Positions 1 through 8,956 of a DNA stretch of 64,000 nucleotides are shown here, in pieces. Each line of letters starts with the position of its first letter. Within the stretch, counting starts at the first letter, position 1. Made by a program: the position numbers and the translations under genes. This DNA comes from Rhodocyclaceae bacterium (GTDB taxonomy: Bacteria; Pseudomonadota; Gammaproteobacteria; Burkholderiales; Rhodocyclaceae). The notes beneath the pieces are model-generated. The model worked only from the letters and a program-made list of their open reading frames with translations. It did not search any database and was not told where the DNA came from. The stretch covers positions 248,001-312,000 of the forward strand of contig JAUXXJ010000008.1 in assembly GCA_030681195.1 (NCBI GenBank), given 5' to 3'.

Positions 1-1
1 T

Positions 2-856
2 GTTGGTTATGCCTACACTTGGGTGCGACCGCCGATGGAGTTCTATGGCTGGATTCCGATCTTCTCCCTGGATGGCGCGGATGCGAACTATCAGTGGCGT
101 AGCGGCGATGCCAGCTGGGATGTCAAGGCGCAGCTGGGTAAAAGCCAGTTATGGGTACCGGTCAATAGCGGACGTGACGGCGGCTATCTGTTCAAGGCGA
201 ACAATCTCGCGGCACTCTCGCTGACACGGCAGACCTCGCTCTGGCGGGTAAAGCTGGCGCATTCGCGCTTTACCAGCGGCAATCCGCTGGCTGCGCTGGC
301 ACCGTTGCATGCCGGACTCGATGCGGTGGCCGCTGCGGCCATCCCGGGTGTCAGCGCCGAAGCTGCCGAATTGCGCGAAGAGGTGGACTTCTACAAGGCA
401 AAGATCAGCTACACCACCTTCGGTGCCGTCTACGACGACAATACCTGGGTGGTCCAGGCGGAGTTGGGCGTATCGACGTCGACCAAGGAGATTGTGCCGA
501 GCAACCGCATGGCCTACGCCAGTGTGGCGCGTCGTTTTGGCGATTGGACGCCGTTCGTGGTCTGGAGTGTGTCGCGGCCCCAAGCCGGCGTTCGCCAGGC
601 GGCCAATAACTGGGGGGGATCGAATGCCACCGTGCGCGATCCGGCGATTTTCCTTGCGAATTCGATGCGCATCAACCAGGAAACCGTGTCCTTGGGAGTT
701 CGTTGGGATTTACACACGCAGGCTGCGTTGAAGCTGCAACTCGACAGTACCCGTGCCGAACCGCCAGGGGCTGGCCTCTGGCTGCGGGCACCCCAGTACC
801 GAGGCCAAAGTTCCCGGCTGAATCAGCTGACGGCGACACTGGACTTCGTCTTCTGA
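2..856 (+). CDS. Porin-like outer-membrane protein, 3' part
   Basis: The reading frame is already open at base 2, so the N-terminus lies outside the window; about 284 residues remain. The visible part has alternating aromatic and polar residues, many W/Y/F-flanked short stretches and a terminal Phe (ending TLDFVF), which is typical of a beta-barrel outer-membrane protein with a C-terminal aromatic assembly signal. The early segment AYTWVRPPMEFYGW resembles Rhodocyclales porin-like proteins encoded next to periplasmic binding protein and diguanylate cyclase genes (recognised from memory, not searched). The stop is 2 bp before the next gene, so the two are probably co-transcribed. The substrate cannot be read from the sequence. 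Confidence 0.6.
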   Translation, partial: VGYAYTWVRPPMEFYGWIPIFSLDGADANYQWRSGDASWDVKAQLGKSQLWVPVNSGRDGGYLFKANNLAALSLTRQTSLWRVKLAHSRFTSGNPLAALAPLHAGLDAVAAAAIPGVSAEAAELREEVDFYKAKISYTTFGAVYDDNTWVVQAELGVSTSTKEIVPSNRMAYASVARRFGDWTPFVVWSVSRPQAGVRQAANNWGGSNATVRDPAIFLANSMRINQETVSLGVRWDLHTQAALKLQLDSTRAEPPGAGLWLRAPQYRGQSSRLNQLTATLDFVF

Positions 857-858
857 TC

Positions 859-1344
859 ATGCGCCACCTCCAACTCATTTTCTTGTTGCTCTGCCTCTCG
901 GGTGTGAGCATTCCTGCCGTGGCGACGGGCGAGATTGCCATCATTGCGCACCGTGACAGTCCTTTGCGAAGCCTGACGCCGCGCGAGGTTTCCGACCTGT
1001 ATCTGGGGCGTTTGCGTAGCCTGAGCGCCGGTCCAGCTTACCTGATAGCCCTATACGATCATCCATCCGACCATGAATTGCGTGCGCAATTTTTCCACCG
1101 GCTCAATGGGATGAACCTCAAACAGCTGAATGCCTACTGGGCGCGTTTGCGTTTTTCCGGTGCGGTACTGCCGCCTGACACTTTGCCCAATAGTCGTGCC
1201 GTGGTTGAGGCCGTCGGCAAAAATCGTGTGGCGCTTGGTTATGTCGACGCCAGTGCCGTCGACAACTCCGTCAAGGTGTTGCTGCGCCTGCCAGTTGGCG
1301 CGCTGAGCGAGAAATCTTCCCCGTCAGATCCCACCCTGCCATGA
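859..1344 (+). CDS. Small periplasmic phosphate-binding-like protein
   Basis: This is a 161-residue protein starting at ATG 859, 2 bp after the porin stop. An upstream in-frame start at 703 would overlap the porin gene and lacks the signal peptide at its N-terminus. Residues 1-22 form a classic signal peptide (hydrophobic run LQLIFLLLCL, Ala-X-Ala-like end). The rest (GEIAIIAHRDSPLRSLTPREVSDLYLG) matches short PstS-like PBP domains (PF12849-type), with the usual LYLG and DHP segments. It lacks a permease partner and its stop overlaps the start of a diguanylate cyclase (ATGA). I infer that it presents a ligand to that sensor rather than to a transporter. Confidence 0.7.
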   Translation: MRHLQLIFLLLCLSGVSIPAVATGEIAIIAHRDSPLRSLTPREVSDLYLGRLRSLSAGPAYLIALYDHPSDHELRAQFFHRLNGMNLKQLNAYWARLRFSGAVLPPDTLPNSRAVVEAVGKNRVALGYVDASAVDNSVKVLLRLPVGALSEKSSPSDPTLP

Positions 1345-2564
1345 AAATCGCCCTGGCCAAGCGCCTTGAAACCCGACTGATTGTTGCTGTGGGCCTGGGT
1401 CTCCTGGTGTTCTCATTTGTCGCCGGCTTGTTCACCTTCAATTACAGTTACCAGCAGCAGCTTGAACAGAGCGCAGCCCAGCAGCGTCAGTTGGTAAAGA
1501 CGGTTCAGGCCCAGGCCGAGGTGGCGCTCTTCGCCGCCAATGCCGAGATTGCCAATGGCGTTCTTCAAGGGCTGCTGGCTAATCCGGTGATTCTGGCCGC
1601 GCGCATTGAGGCCGTCGCTGGCGCGAATGGTTTTGTCGCAGAATTGGGCTCGCGTAGTGAGGTGGACTTCAGTCGTGCGGCGCTCTATCCGCTCTATTCT
1701 CCAGTCAATCATATCGAACTGATCGGTTCACTGCGGGTGGTACAGAACACCGCCGAGGTGAATGGTGCGGCAGCGCGCAGTGCGCTGTACCAGACCAGCC
1801 TGATGCTCGTCCAGGTGCTGGCGGCGGTGTTGATCATGGTAGTCATGCTGCGGATCCGCTTCATCAATCCCATCATCCAGATGGCAGAGGCGTTGAACAC
1901 GATCCAGCCGGGTAGTTCGATGCGCTTGCCGGTTGCGGTCAAACATGCCGATGACGAAATCGGTTTGCTGACCCAGGGGGCCAACACGCTCCTGACTGCT
2001 GCCGAAAACGCCATCGATGAGGTAAAAGCGCAGCGCAACGAGCTGGAGCGCCTGGCGACTCATGATCATTTGACCGGCCTGCCGACGCTGCGCCTGGCGG
2101 CCGACCGCCTGCGCATTGCCTGTGGTCTGGCACGCCGTGCGCAGCGCAAGGTGGCCCTGCTGTTTATCGATCTTGACGCGTTCAAGCCGGTAAACGACAG
2201 TTTCGGCCATGATGTCGGCGACGAAGTGTTGTGCGAGGTGGCGCGACGACTTGGCGGCAGCATTCGCGCCGAAGACACCGTGGCGCGCATTGGCGGCGAC
2301 GAATTCATCGCCATCGTCAGCAATCTGGCGGATGCCGATGCCGTCAAATCGGTTGCTGCCAGCATCCGTGATGCGGTCGCCCAGCCCATCACGGTCACCG
2401 GGCATGCCATCCATATCGGGGCAAGCATCGGCATTGCGTTGTTCCCGGATGATGCAGAGGACCTTGAGGGACTTCGCCGCGCCGCCGATCAGGCGATGTA
2501 CCAGGCGAAAAAGTCCGGCAAGGGCCGTTTTGCCTTTGCCAACGCTGCTGCCGGCACGTCTTGA
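1341..2564 (+). CDS. Membrane diguanylate cyclase (HAMP-GGDEF)
   Basis: This 407-residue inner-membrane protein makes c-di-GMP from two GTP. TM1 is about residues 12-34, followed by a short periplasmic sensor of CHASE8 type (about 35-150), TM2 (about 152-172), HAMP (about 172-225) and GGDEF (about 235-400). The active-site motif GGDEF is intact at 318-322. An RxxD inhibitory site (RAED, 309-312) sits five residues upstream, so product inhibition is expected. The start overlaps the preceding binding-protein gene by 4 bp, which indicates translational coupling. The ligand is inferred to come through that binding protein. Confidence 0.85.
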   Translation: MKIALAKRLETRLIVAVGLGLLVFSFVAGLFTFNYSYQQQLEQSAAQQRQLVKTVQAQAEVALFAANAEIANGVLQGLLANPVILAARIEAVAGANGFVAELGSRSEVDFSRAALYPLYSPVNHIELIGSLRVVQNTAEVNGAAARSALYQTSLMLVQVLAAVLIMVVMLRIRFINPIIQMAEALNTIQPGSSMRLPVAVKHADDEIGLLTQGANTLLTAAENAIDEVKAQRNELERLATHDHLTGLPTLRLAADRLRIACGLARRAQRKVALLFIDLDAFKPVNDSFGHDVGDEVLCEVARRLGGSIRAEDTVARIGGDEFIAIVSNLADADAVKSVAASIRDAVAQPITVTGHAIHIGASIGIALFPDDAEDLEGLRRAADQAMYQAKKSGKGRFAFANAAAGTS

Positions 2565-2608
2565 GCGATAATCGCGGCCCGATCCCCGATCCGTCCCTGA
2601 AGCATCCT

Positions 2609-3526
2609 ATGCCCATCCAGTGGTTCCCCGGTCACATGACCTCGGCGCGCAAGAAAGCCGCCGAGACCATGGCGCGCACCGATGTCGTCATCGAAGTGCT
2701 TGACGCCCGCCTGCCTGAAGCGAGCAGCAACCCGATGATTCGCGAACTGCGCGAGTTCCGCCAGCGTCCCTGTCTCAAGCTGCTCAACAAGGCCGACCTT
2801 GCCGATCCGCTGGTGACGCAGGCCTGGCTCGATCACTATGCCAAGCAGCCCGGCGTGAAGGCGGTCGCGATCTCCTGCAAGAAGCCCGGCGATGCGGCGC
2901 GCGTGCCGTCGCTTTGCCAGCAACTGGCCCCACACCGCAACGACAACGCCAACGACAACACGAAGCCGCTGCGCATGATGATCATGGGCATCCCCAACGT
3001 CGGCAAGTCGACGCTGATGAATGCACTGCTCAAACGGCGCATTGCGGCGGTGGGTGACGAGCCGGCGGTGACCAAGTCACAACAGAGCTTCGACCTCTCG
3101 CCACGCCTCACCATCATCGATACCCCCGGCCTGATGTGGCCAAAGATCGCGCATGACAGTGACGGTTTCATGCTCGCCGCCAGCCATGCCATCGGCCGCA
3201 ATGCGGTGATCGACGAGGAGGTCGCCACCTTTTTGGCCGGCATCCTGCTGGCACGTTATCCGGCGCTGCTGGCGGCGCGTTACAAGCTCGATCCGGCGGC
3301 CATGGATGCCGTTAGTGTGGTTGAAACGGTGGCGCGCAAGCGCGGTTGCATCCACAAGGGGCGCGGCGGCGAACTCGATCTGGAAAAGGCCGCAATGATT
3401 TTGCTCACCGACTATCGTAGCGGTGCGCTCGGTCGTGTCAGCCTCGAAACGCCCGAGACGCGGGCAACCATGCTGGCGACGTCGATCCCTGTCGCCATTG
3501 AGGTCGAGACTGAGGAAGGCGAATGA
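2609..3526 (+). CDS. ylqF: Circularly permuted ribosome-assembly GTPase (YlqF/RbgA family)
   Basis: This is a 305-residue GTPase. The start is taken at ATG 2609 (MPIQWFPGHM, the conserved family N-terminus); an in-frame TTG at 2561 would add 16 residues with no family resemblance. The G motifs are in permuted order: G4 NKAD at 60-63, then G1 GIPNVGKST at 127-135, then G3 DTPG at 171-174, as expected for the YlqF/RbgA family. In Bacillus, RbgA acts in late 50S subunit assembly. The same role is inferred here; beta/gammaproteobacterial members are less well studied. The stop overlaps slyX by 4 bp. Confidence 0.85.
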   Translation: MPIQWFPGHMTSARKKAAETMARTDVVIEVLDARLPEASSNPMIRELREFRQRPCLKLLNKADLADPLVTQAWLDHYAKQPGVKAVAISCKKPGDAARVPSLCQQLAPHRNDNANDNTKPLRMMIMGIPNVGKSTLMNALLKRRIAAVGDEPAVTKSQQSFDLSPRLTIIDTPGLMWPKIAHDSDGFMLAASHAIGRNAVIDEEVATFLAGILLARYPALLAARYKLDPAAMDAVSVVETVARKRGCIHKGRGGELDLEKAAMILLTDYRSGALGRVSLETPETRATMLATSIPVAIEVETEEGE

Positions 3527-3723
3527 GCGAGGATCGCGTAACCGAACTCGAAGTCAAGCTGGCCTTTGCCGAGGACATGCTCGACACGCTCAACAACACC
3601 GTGTTTCGCCAGCAGGAACAGATTGATCGCCTGATGCGCGAGTTACGCGAGTTGCGCGATCAGTTGCAGAGTATGCCGACCGAGCCGCGCAGTCTGTTCG
3701 ACGAGTTGCCGCCGCACTACTGA
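3523..3723 (+). CDS. slyX: SlyX family protein
   Basis: This 66-residue acidic protein is almost entirely coiled coil: heptad-rich VTELEVKLAFAEDMLDTLN, then a second helix with LMRELRELRDQL, ending in the family tail FDELPPHY. Length and tail match SlyX. Its molecular function is not established. The start overlaps the upstream GTPase stop (ATGA), so the two genes are probably translated from one mRNA. Confidence 0.9.
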   Translation: MSEDRVTELEVKLAFAEDMLDTLNNTVFRQQEQIDRLMRELRELRDQLQSMPTEPRSLFDELPPHY

Positions 3724-3742
3724 ACACTGCGCTGAGCACTGC

Positions 3743-3805
3743 GCCGTGTCGCCAGCAGGGAGGCCGTCAGGCCGGAAGCGGCCCGAAGAGGCTGCGCCGA
3801 CTTTT
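3743..3805 (-). repeat. Dispersed repeat, long form (copy 1)
   Basis: This is the long version of the window's repeat family, between convergent slyX and the GGDEF-EAL gene. It has the same two ends as the short copies (GCCGTGTCGCCAGC on the left, GCCGACTTTT on the right) with 39 bp inserted between them. The insert is nearly identical to that of the copy at 32865-32933 and contains the small dyad GGCCGTCAGGCC. Its right end overlaps the TGA stop of the minus-strand gene (3807-3805). Confidence 0.8.
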
Positions 3806-6210
3806 CAGGATTTCCACAGCTCGACGGTGCCTAGCCCGTCGATGACTGGATTGGCCCGGATGAAAGCTTCCGCATCGTCTGCCGGCAGCGGCTTGCTGAT
3901 CAGGTAGCCCTGTACTTTTTCGCAGCCGATGCTGAGTAGGAATTTGAGTTGGCCGGCTGTTTCGACGCCCTCGGCGATGGTTTCGCGGCCCAGCTTATGA
4001 GCCAGCAGCACGGTGACATCGCAGATGCCGGCATCGTTGGCGTCGGTCTCGATATCCATCACGAAGGTCCGGTCGATCTTCAGGGTGTTAAAGGGCAGCA
4101 GCTTGAGATAGGCCAGCGAGGAATAGCCGGTGCCGAAATCGTCGATCGACAGTGAAATGCCCTGGCGCTGCAAGGCATGTAATACCTCGATGGTTTCGTT
4201 CGGGCTGGCCATGGCCATGGTTTCGGTAACTTCGAGATCAATGCAGTGGGGGAGGATGTCGGCTGCGTGGGCTGTCGCTCGGATGCGTTCGGCGAGTGTC
4301 TTGTCGCGGAACTGGCCGACTGAAATGTTGATCGACATGCTCAGTTCCGGCAGCCCGCGAGACTTCCAGACCTGCAACTGCCGACAGGCGGTGTCGATCA
4401 CCCAGTTGCCGATGCCGTCGATCAGGCCGGTTTCCTCGGCAATCGGGATGAAATCGGCTGGCGGAATCAGCCCGCGTTGTGGATGTTGCCAGCGCACCAG
4501 TGCTTCGACACCGAAAATGTGGCCGGTGCGCAAGTCGACCTGTGGCTGGTAATGCAGAACAAACTGCTTCTCGGTCAGGGCGTTGCGCAGATCGTTCTCG
4601 ATCTGCATGCGGTGGGTGACGGCCGCCTGCATTTCCGGGGTGAAGAACTGATAACGCCCGCGTCCCTGTGCCTTGGCCTGATACATGGCGACATCGGCGT
4701 GCTTGAGCAGTTCGTCGAGTTCGTCGGCATCGTCCGGGAACAGGCAGATGCCGATACTCGGACTGGTGCGTAGCTCATTGTTGGCGATCTGGAAGGGCGT
4801 TGACAGTACGTCGGTGATTTTCTCCGCCAGGTGGCGGGCGGTGTCTGGCGTCTCCTGGGCATTCAGTACCACCACGAATTCGTCACCGCCCAGCCGCGCC
4901 ACGATATCCGACTCACGCACCGACTCGGTGAGACGCTTGCCAACCTCGATCAGCAACTGGTCGCCAACGAGGTGGCCGAGGCTGTCGTTGATCTGCTTGA
5001 AGTGATCAAGGTCGATCAGCATCAAGGCAAAGCGCGAGCGGTCGCGCTTTGCCAGCGCGATCACCTGCTCCATGCGCTCGCGCAGGCTGAAGCGGTTGGG
5101 CAAGCCGGTCAGGGCATCGTGATAGGCGAGGCGCAGCATGTTGGCCTCGGCGGTTTTCTGTTCGGTGATGTCGATGAAATTGCCGACGTAATGCGTGGGT
5201 TTGCCGGCGGCGTCGACGACGGCGGTGATGGTCAGCCATTTCGGGAAAACCTCGCCATCGCGGCGGCGGTCCCAGATTTCGCCGCTCCAGCTGCCTTCGC
5301 GCGCGAGGGTGGCCCACATCTGCCGGTAAAACTCGGCATCGTGCCGCCCGGACTTGAAATGCGAGGGTTTGCGTCCAATGACTTCATCCGGGGCAAAGCC
5401 GGTGATGCGGCTGAAGGCGCGATTGACACGCACGATGGTCGACTGCGTGTCGGTGATAAGGATCGCCTCCTGAGCCTCAAAGGCGGTGGCGGCAATGCGC
5501 AGATCCTGTTCGGCCTGCTGGCGCGCGTTGATCATGGCGGAAAAACTGTCAAGCAGTTCGCCAATTTCAGGGCTGGTCTTGTAGATGTGGGCAGGGACGA
5601 AATGCTGTCCACGGCCATAGTCGCGGACGGCCTGGCCCAGTTGCCGTAATGGTTGGGTGATACGGCGTGCCGCCAGCGCTGCGGCCAGCAAGGCCAGTCC
5701 GATGACGCCGACGCTGAGCCACAGGGCCAGTTGACGGGCTGAACGCAAGGACGCATTGAAGTCCGCGCTGGCGTAACCAATGTGAATGCGCGCATCGAGA
5801 TTTTCGATCAGCGGGTGGGAGAAATCGTCGATTTCCTCGCCTGCCACGCGCAGGTGGCGGTGTGCTTGCGGCGGCTCCGGGTGCTCGACGAGTTGGCGTA
5901 GTTCGGCGGGCAGGTCGTTGATCAACGTCGTGGCGAACAATCGACCATCGAAATCCACCAGCAGGATGTAGCGGATATCGCTGTGCACTTTTGCGATACT
6001 GCGCAAGGTGTCGCGCACCTTGCCCTGCCGTTCTTCCAGCGTGTCGGCGAAGACGGCCTTGGCGATGGCGGCGGTGAGGGTTTTGGCCGTTTCGGCGCGC
6101 TGGACAAGGAAATCATCCACCCGTGCCTGATAAAAAAACCAGGACACGGCACTCGTACTGATGGCCACAAAGGCGACCAGCATGAGTGCGATGCGGGTGT
6201 AGAGCGTCAT
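3805..6210 (-). CDS. PAS-GGDEF-EAL c-di-GMP enzyme with periplasmic sensor
   Basis: This is an 801-residue membrane protein. TM1 is about residues 7-27, periplasmic region about 28-158, TM2 about 160-181, HAMP about 182-235, PAS about 240-350 (ending in the PAC-like [10 protein letters not shown]), GGDEF about 360-520 and EAL about 540-795. GGDEF is intact at 441-445 with an RxxD I-site (RESD, 432-435). EAL is intact at 569-571, and the downstream catalytic segments DLEVTET and [11 protein letters not shown] are present, so both synthesis and hydrolysis of c-di-GMP are possible. The gene starts 5 bp after a PhnD-like binding-protein gene, its likely periplasmic partner. Confidence 0.88.
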   Translation of the reverse strand: MTLYTRIALMLVAFVAISTSAVSWFFYQARVDDFLVQRAETAKTLTAAIAKAVFADTLEERQGKVRDTLRSIAKVHSDIRYILLVDFDGRLFATTLINDLPAELRQLVEHPEPPQAHRHLRVAGEEIDDFSHPLIENLDARIHIGYASADFNASLRSARQLALWLSVGVIGLALLAAALAARRITQPLRQLGQAVRDYGRGQHFVPAHIYKTSPEIGELLDSFSAMINARQQAEQDLRIAATAFEAQEAILITDTQSTIVRVNRAFSRITGFAPDEVIGRKPSHFKSGRHDAEFYRQMWATLAREGSWSGEIWDRRRDGEVFPKWLTITAVVDAAGKPTHYVGNFIDITEQKTAEANMLRLAYHDALTGLPNRFSLRERMEQVIALAKRDRSRFALMLIDLDHFKQINDSLGHLVGDQLLIEVGKRLTESVRESDIVARLGGDEFVVVLNAQETPDTARHLAEKITDVLSTPFQIANNELRTSPSIGICLFPDDADELDELLKHADVAMYQAKAQGRGRYQFFTPEMQAAVTHRMQIENDLRNALTEKQFVLHYQPQVDLRTGHIFGVEALVRWQHPQRGLIPPADFIPIAEETGLIDGIGNWVIDTACRQLQVWKSRGLPELSMSINISVGQFRDKTLAERIRATAHAADILPHCIDLEVTETMAMASPNETIEVLHALQRQGISLSIDDFGTGYSSLAYLKLLPFNTLKIDRTFVMDIETDANDAGICDVTVLLAHKLGRETIAEGVETAGQLKFLLSIGCEKVQGYLISKPLPADDAEAFIRANPVIDGLGTVELWKS

Positions 6211-6215
6211 GCTGG

Positions 6216-7139
6216 CTAGTGCGCCTCGTGATCGCGGAAGCCCGCTTCGCGCGCGGCGGCTTCCATGCGGCGGATATCGTCGTAGTTGCGGTCGTCCGGC
6301 GGGTCGAAACGGGCCAGCAGCGCCTTGGCGAGAATTTTGCGGCCGCGCGCGTCACGGTGCATGTTCAGCAACGCATCCTGAATCGCCTGGCGCAGGGCGG
6401 GATCGACCTTGCTGCCGACCACCACAGGCGGTGCGCCGGCACCGCCGGGGAATAGCTGCTCGATGATTTTCACATTATTTGCATCCGGGTTGCCGAAGGT
6501 GCGGTCGTAATCGAGGATCAGCGAATCGACTGAGCTGGCATCGACCAGCCCGCGCGCCACCATGCGGATCGACTCCTCATGCGAACCGGACACCACCACC
6601 TTGGAGAACCAGTCCTCCCAGCTTTTAGCGCCGAGCTGCACCAATTTGTAGCGGGGCATGTTGTAGCCGGAGTTGCTGTCCATGTTGTTGTAGGCATAGC
6701 GCTTGCCTTTAAGATCGGCCCAGCTTTTCGCCGGCGAGTCCTTGTGCACGATGGTGTAGGAGAAATACTTGCCCGGTGTCTTTTCATAGCCGCTGGTGGC
6801 GTCGGGAATCTGGCCGGTGCGCGTAGCCGAGACCGGCACGGCGATCTGGACGTATTTGCCTTCCGGGGCGCGGTGGATATAAGGCAGCCCGCAGACGAAG
6901 CCGAGCTGGACGATGTTGCGCTCCAGCAAGGTATCGGTTTCGGCATAGGAGGCACCGGATACTATCGCTGCCTTGCGGCCGACCTTGTCGGCGATGTAAT
7001 CGGCGATCTCGCGGTAGACCGGCAGACCGCTCTCAGAGGCGAAAGCGGCCGTGACGAACATTTTGATCTGCATGTCGCCATGCGCTGCCGACGCCACGCA
7101 CGACCACAGCAACAACAGCACGAAGCCCAGTTTGTGCAT
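6216..7139 (-). CDS. PhnD-like periplasmic binding protein
   Basis: This 307-residue protein has a signal peptide (residues 1-18, [15 protein letters not shown]). It belongs to the phosphate/phosphite/phosphonate binding-protein family, shown by [15 protein letters not shown], the [17 protein letters not shown] segment and the [24 protein letters not shown] segment. No permease or ATPase gene is nearby. Instead a GGDEF-EAL sensor gene follows 5 bp downstream in the same direction. I infer that it acts as a ligand-binding receptor subunit for that sensor. The ligand is unknown; family membership does not prove a phosphonate. Confidence 0.8.
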   Translation of the reverse strand: MHKLGFVLLLLWSCVASAAHGDMQIKMFVTAAFASESGLPVYREIADYIADKVGRKAAIVSGASYAETDTLLERNIVQLGFVCGLPYIHRAPEGKYVQIAVPVSATRTGQIPDATSGYEKTPGKYFSYTIVHKDSPAKSWADLKGKRYAYNNMDSNSGYNMPRYKLVQLGAKSWEDWFSKVVVSGSHEESIRMVARGLVDASSVDSLILDYDRTFGNPDANNVKIIEQLFPGGAGAPPVVVGSKVDPALRQAIQDALLNMHRDARGRKILAKALLARFDPPDDRNYDDIRRMEAAAREAGFRDHEAH

Positions 7140-7193
7140 GCGGATGTCCCCACTCGTTATTTGGCTTTTTGGCCATTGTAACTTTGGTAAGAG

Positions 7194-7219
7194 AAAAAGT
7201 CGGCGTTGGCGAGGCGGCG
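7194..7219 (+). repeat. Dispersed repeat, short form (copy 2)
   Basis: AAAAAGTCGGCGTTGG followed by CGAGGCGGCG, in the 128-bp gap between the PhnD-like gene and the haem-binding GGDEF gene. It differs from the consensus core at about three positions. Nothing else of note is visible in this gap apart from a short TTGGC/GCCA dyad around 7160-7175. Confidence 0.65.
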
Positions 7220-7267
7220 CGGTGCGGACGGCAGTGCTGGGGCGGGTGTCAGGGTGGGCGCGTTGGC

Positions 7268-8956
7268 TTACGCCGGGCTGGCCATGCGGTAGGTGTTGCG
7301 TCCGGCCCCCTTGGCGGCATAGAGCGCCTGATCGGCCGCTTTTTTGATCAGCAGCTCACTGGTGCCGTCTTGCGGGTATATGGCAATGCCAATACTGCAC
7401 GATACCTGGCAGGAACCTTCGTTGAGATCAAAGGTTTCGACCAGGGCGCGATTGATGCGATCTGCGACCTCGTGGGTTTCATTCGCATTGTTGAGGTCGG
7501 AGAGGATGACGGCAAACTCGTCGCCACCGAGACGGGCGACCGTGTCGGCTTCGCGCACGCACTTCTCCATGCGTTCAGCCGCTTGGCTGAGCAGGGCATC
7601 GCCCGCCGCGTGGCCCAGGGTGTCATTGACGTTCTTGAACCAGTCGATATCGATGTACATCAGCGCAAAGCTGCGTCGATGACGTCGGGCCATGGCCAGG
7701 ACACTGATCAGCCGGTCATCGAACAGGCTGCGATTGGGAAGTTGGGTCAGCTTGTCGTAGTTGGCGCGGCGCAGGATGATTTCTTCGGCTTCCTTGCGCT
7801 TGGTGATGTCAATAGCGCTGGCAACATGGCGGCCTGCGGCGGCTTCGCCCTGGATGGTGGTGATTGCCAGCCAGGCAGCGAAAACCTCGCCGTTCTTGCG
7901 GCGGTTCCAGATTTCGCCTTCCCAATGCCCTACTTCATTGAGGTGGCGCCACATTTCGGTAAAGAAGGCAGCATCATGGCGACCGGACTTGAGCAGGCCA
8001 GGGTCCTGGCCAATGGCCTCCAGCGGCGTGTAGCCGGTCATCGCGGTAAAGCTTGGGTTGATGCGCAGAATCTTGTTGTCGCGATCGGTGACGAAGATCG
8101 CCTCGTTGGCATTGTCAAAGACGGCGGAGGCAATCAATTGTTCCTTTTCGGCTTCCGAGAGTTCCTGATTGCGTTCGGCGATGACCCCCTCCTGCTCGCG
8201 ATTGATCGATTCCAGCAGGGCGAGGTGGCGGTGCGTGCGCCAGGCGACCAGATGACCGAGTCCCGCCACGATCAGGAAACCGATCAGGTAGAGCCCCATG
8301 GCCTGCTTGCGGCGCTCTTCGGCAATGACCATCAGCTTTTCGGCGGGCATGCTGACAGAAATGCCGCCACGGATGTCGCCAAGCTGGTAGCCCTGAAAGT
8401 CATGGCACTTCATGCACGCTGGCTTGACGATCAGCGGCGCCATGTAGCGGTGGGCCGGGCCGGGTAGCACGCTGCCACCATCGGCAAAGTAATCGAGCCG
8501 TTCCTTCAGCGCCGACTTTTCGAACAGGGTGAGCGATTCGGTTTCCCAGGCATCGGCCTCGTTCGCTGGACGGATCGGGTTCAGGCTGGTGATGTGAAAG
8601 TGCACACCCTCGTCCATTTCAGCGATCTCGGCAATCTGCCGGGTCATGAAGGCGGGGTTCACCATTGTCAGCTGGCGACCATGCTGGTCAGTGATGTCGC
8701 GCTGCGGATGCTTGAGGTAGGGGTTGGGCTGATTGGCCTCGGTCACGGGTGCATATACGCCGCCATGCCGGGCATTCCAGTCGCGCGTCAACTCGATCAG
8801 ACGAAAGAGTATCGCGCCGCGCTCGCGCGCGATGTTGGCGATGTCTTGATCAATTTCCCGGAGGCTGTAGTGGAGCGACAGACTGGCCATGAGGGCCACC
8901 AGTAGATAGATAGCGAAGACAATGGTGCGATAAGGGAGGGCAGCGTGCTGGGTCAT
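7268..8956 (-). CDS. c-type haem sensor PAS-GGDEF diguanylate cyclase
   Basis: This 562-residue membrane protein has TM1 at about 11-30 and a periplasmic Tll0287-like (DUF3365) domain at about 35-215. That domain contains a c-type haem attachment motif, C181-x-x-C184-H185 (CMKCH). TM2 is at about 219-240, then a short coiled coil, PAS (about 272-390) and GGDEF (about 395-558). GGDEF is intact at 477-481 with an RxxD I-site (READ, 468-471). The predicted role is c-di-GMP synthesis controlled by haem redox state or a small gaseous ligand in the periplasm. It is last of three genes joined by 4-bp ATGA overlaps. Confidence 0.87.
   Translation of the reverse strand: MTQHAALPYRTIVFAIYLLVALMASLSLHYSLREIDQDIANIARERGAILFRLIELTRDWNARHGGVYAPVTEANQPNPYLKHPQRDITDQHGRQLTMVNPAFMTRQIAEIAEMDEGVHFHITSLNPIRPANEADAWETESLTLFEKSALKERLDYFADGGSVLPGPAHRYMAPLIVKPACMKCHDFQGYQLGDIRGGISVSMPAEKLMVIAEERRKQAMGLYLIGFLIVAGLGHLVAWRTHRHLALLESINREQEGVIAERNQELSEAEKEQLIASAVFDNANEAIFVTDRDNKILRINPSFTAMTGYTPLEAIGQDPGLLKSGRHDAAFFTEMWRHLNEVGHWEGEIWNRRKNGEVFAAWLAITTIQGEAAAGRHVASAIDITKRKEAEEIILRRANYDKLTQLPNRSLFDDRLISVLAMARRHRRSFALMYIDIDWFKNVNDTLGHAAGDALLSQAAERMEKCVREADTVARLGGDEFAVILSDLNNANETHEVADRINRALVETFDLNEGSCQVSCSIGIAIYPQDGTSELLIKKAADQALYAAKGAGRNTYRMASPA

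Noticed and set aside
7169..8467. Long open frame (432 codons) on the plus strand opposite the haem GGDEF gene.
   Set aside because: It is a shadow of the GC-rich real gene in another frame, with no family resemblance. The same holds for long frames at 4831-5649, 9247-10335, 17660-18736, 19768-21357, 25124-26533, 29604-31370, 33125-34507 and 46942-48363.
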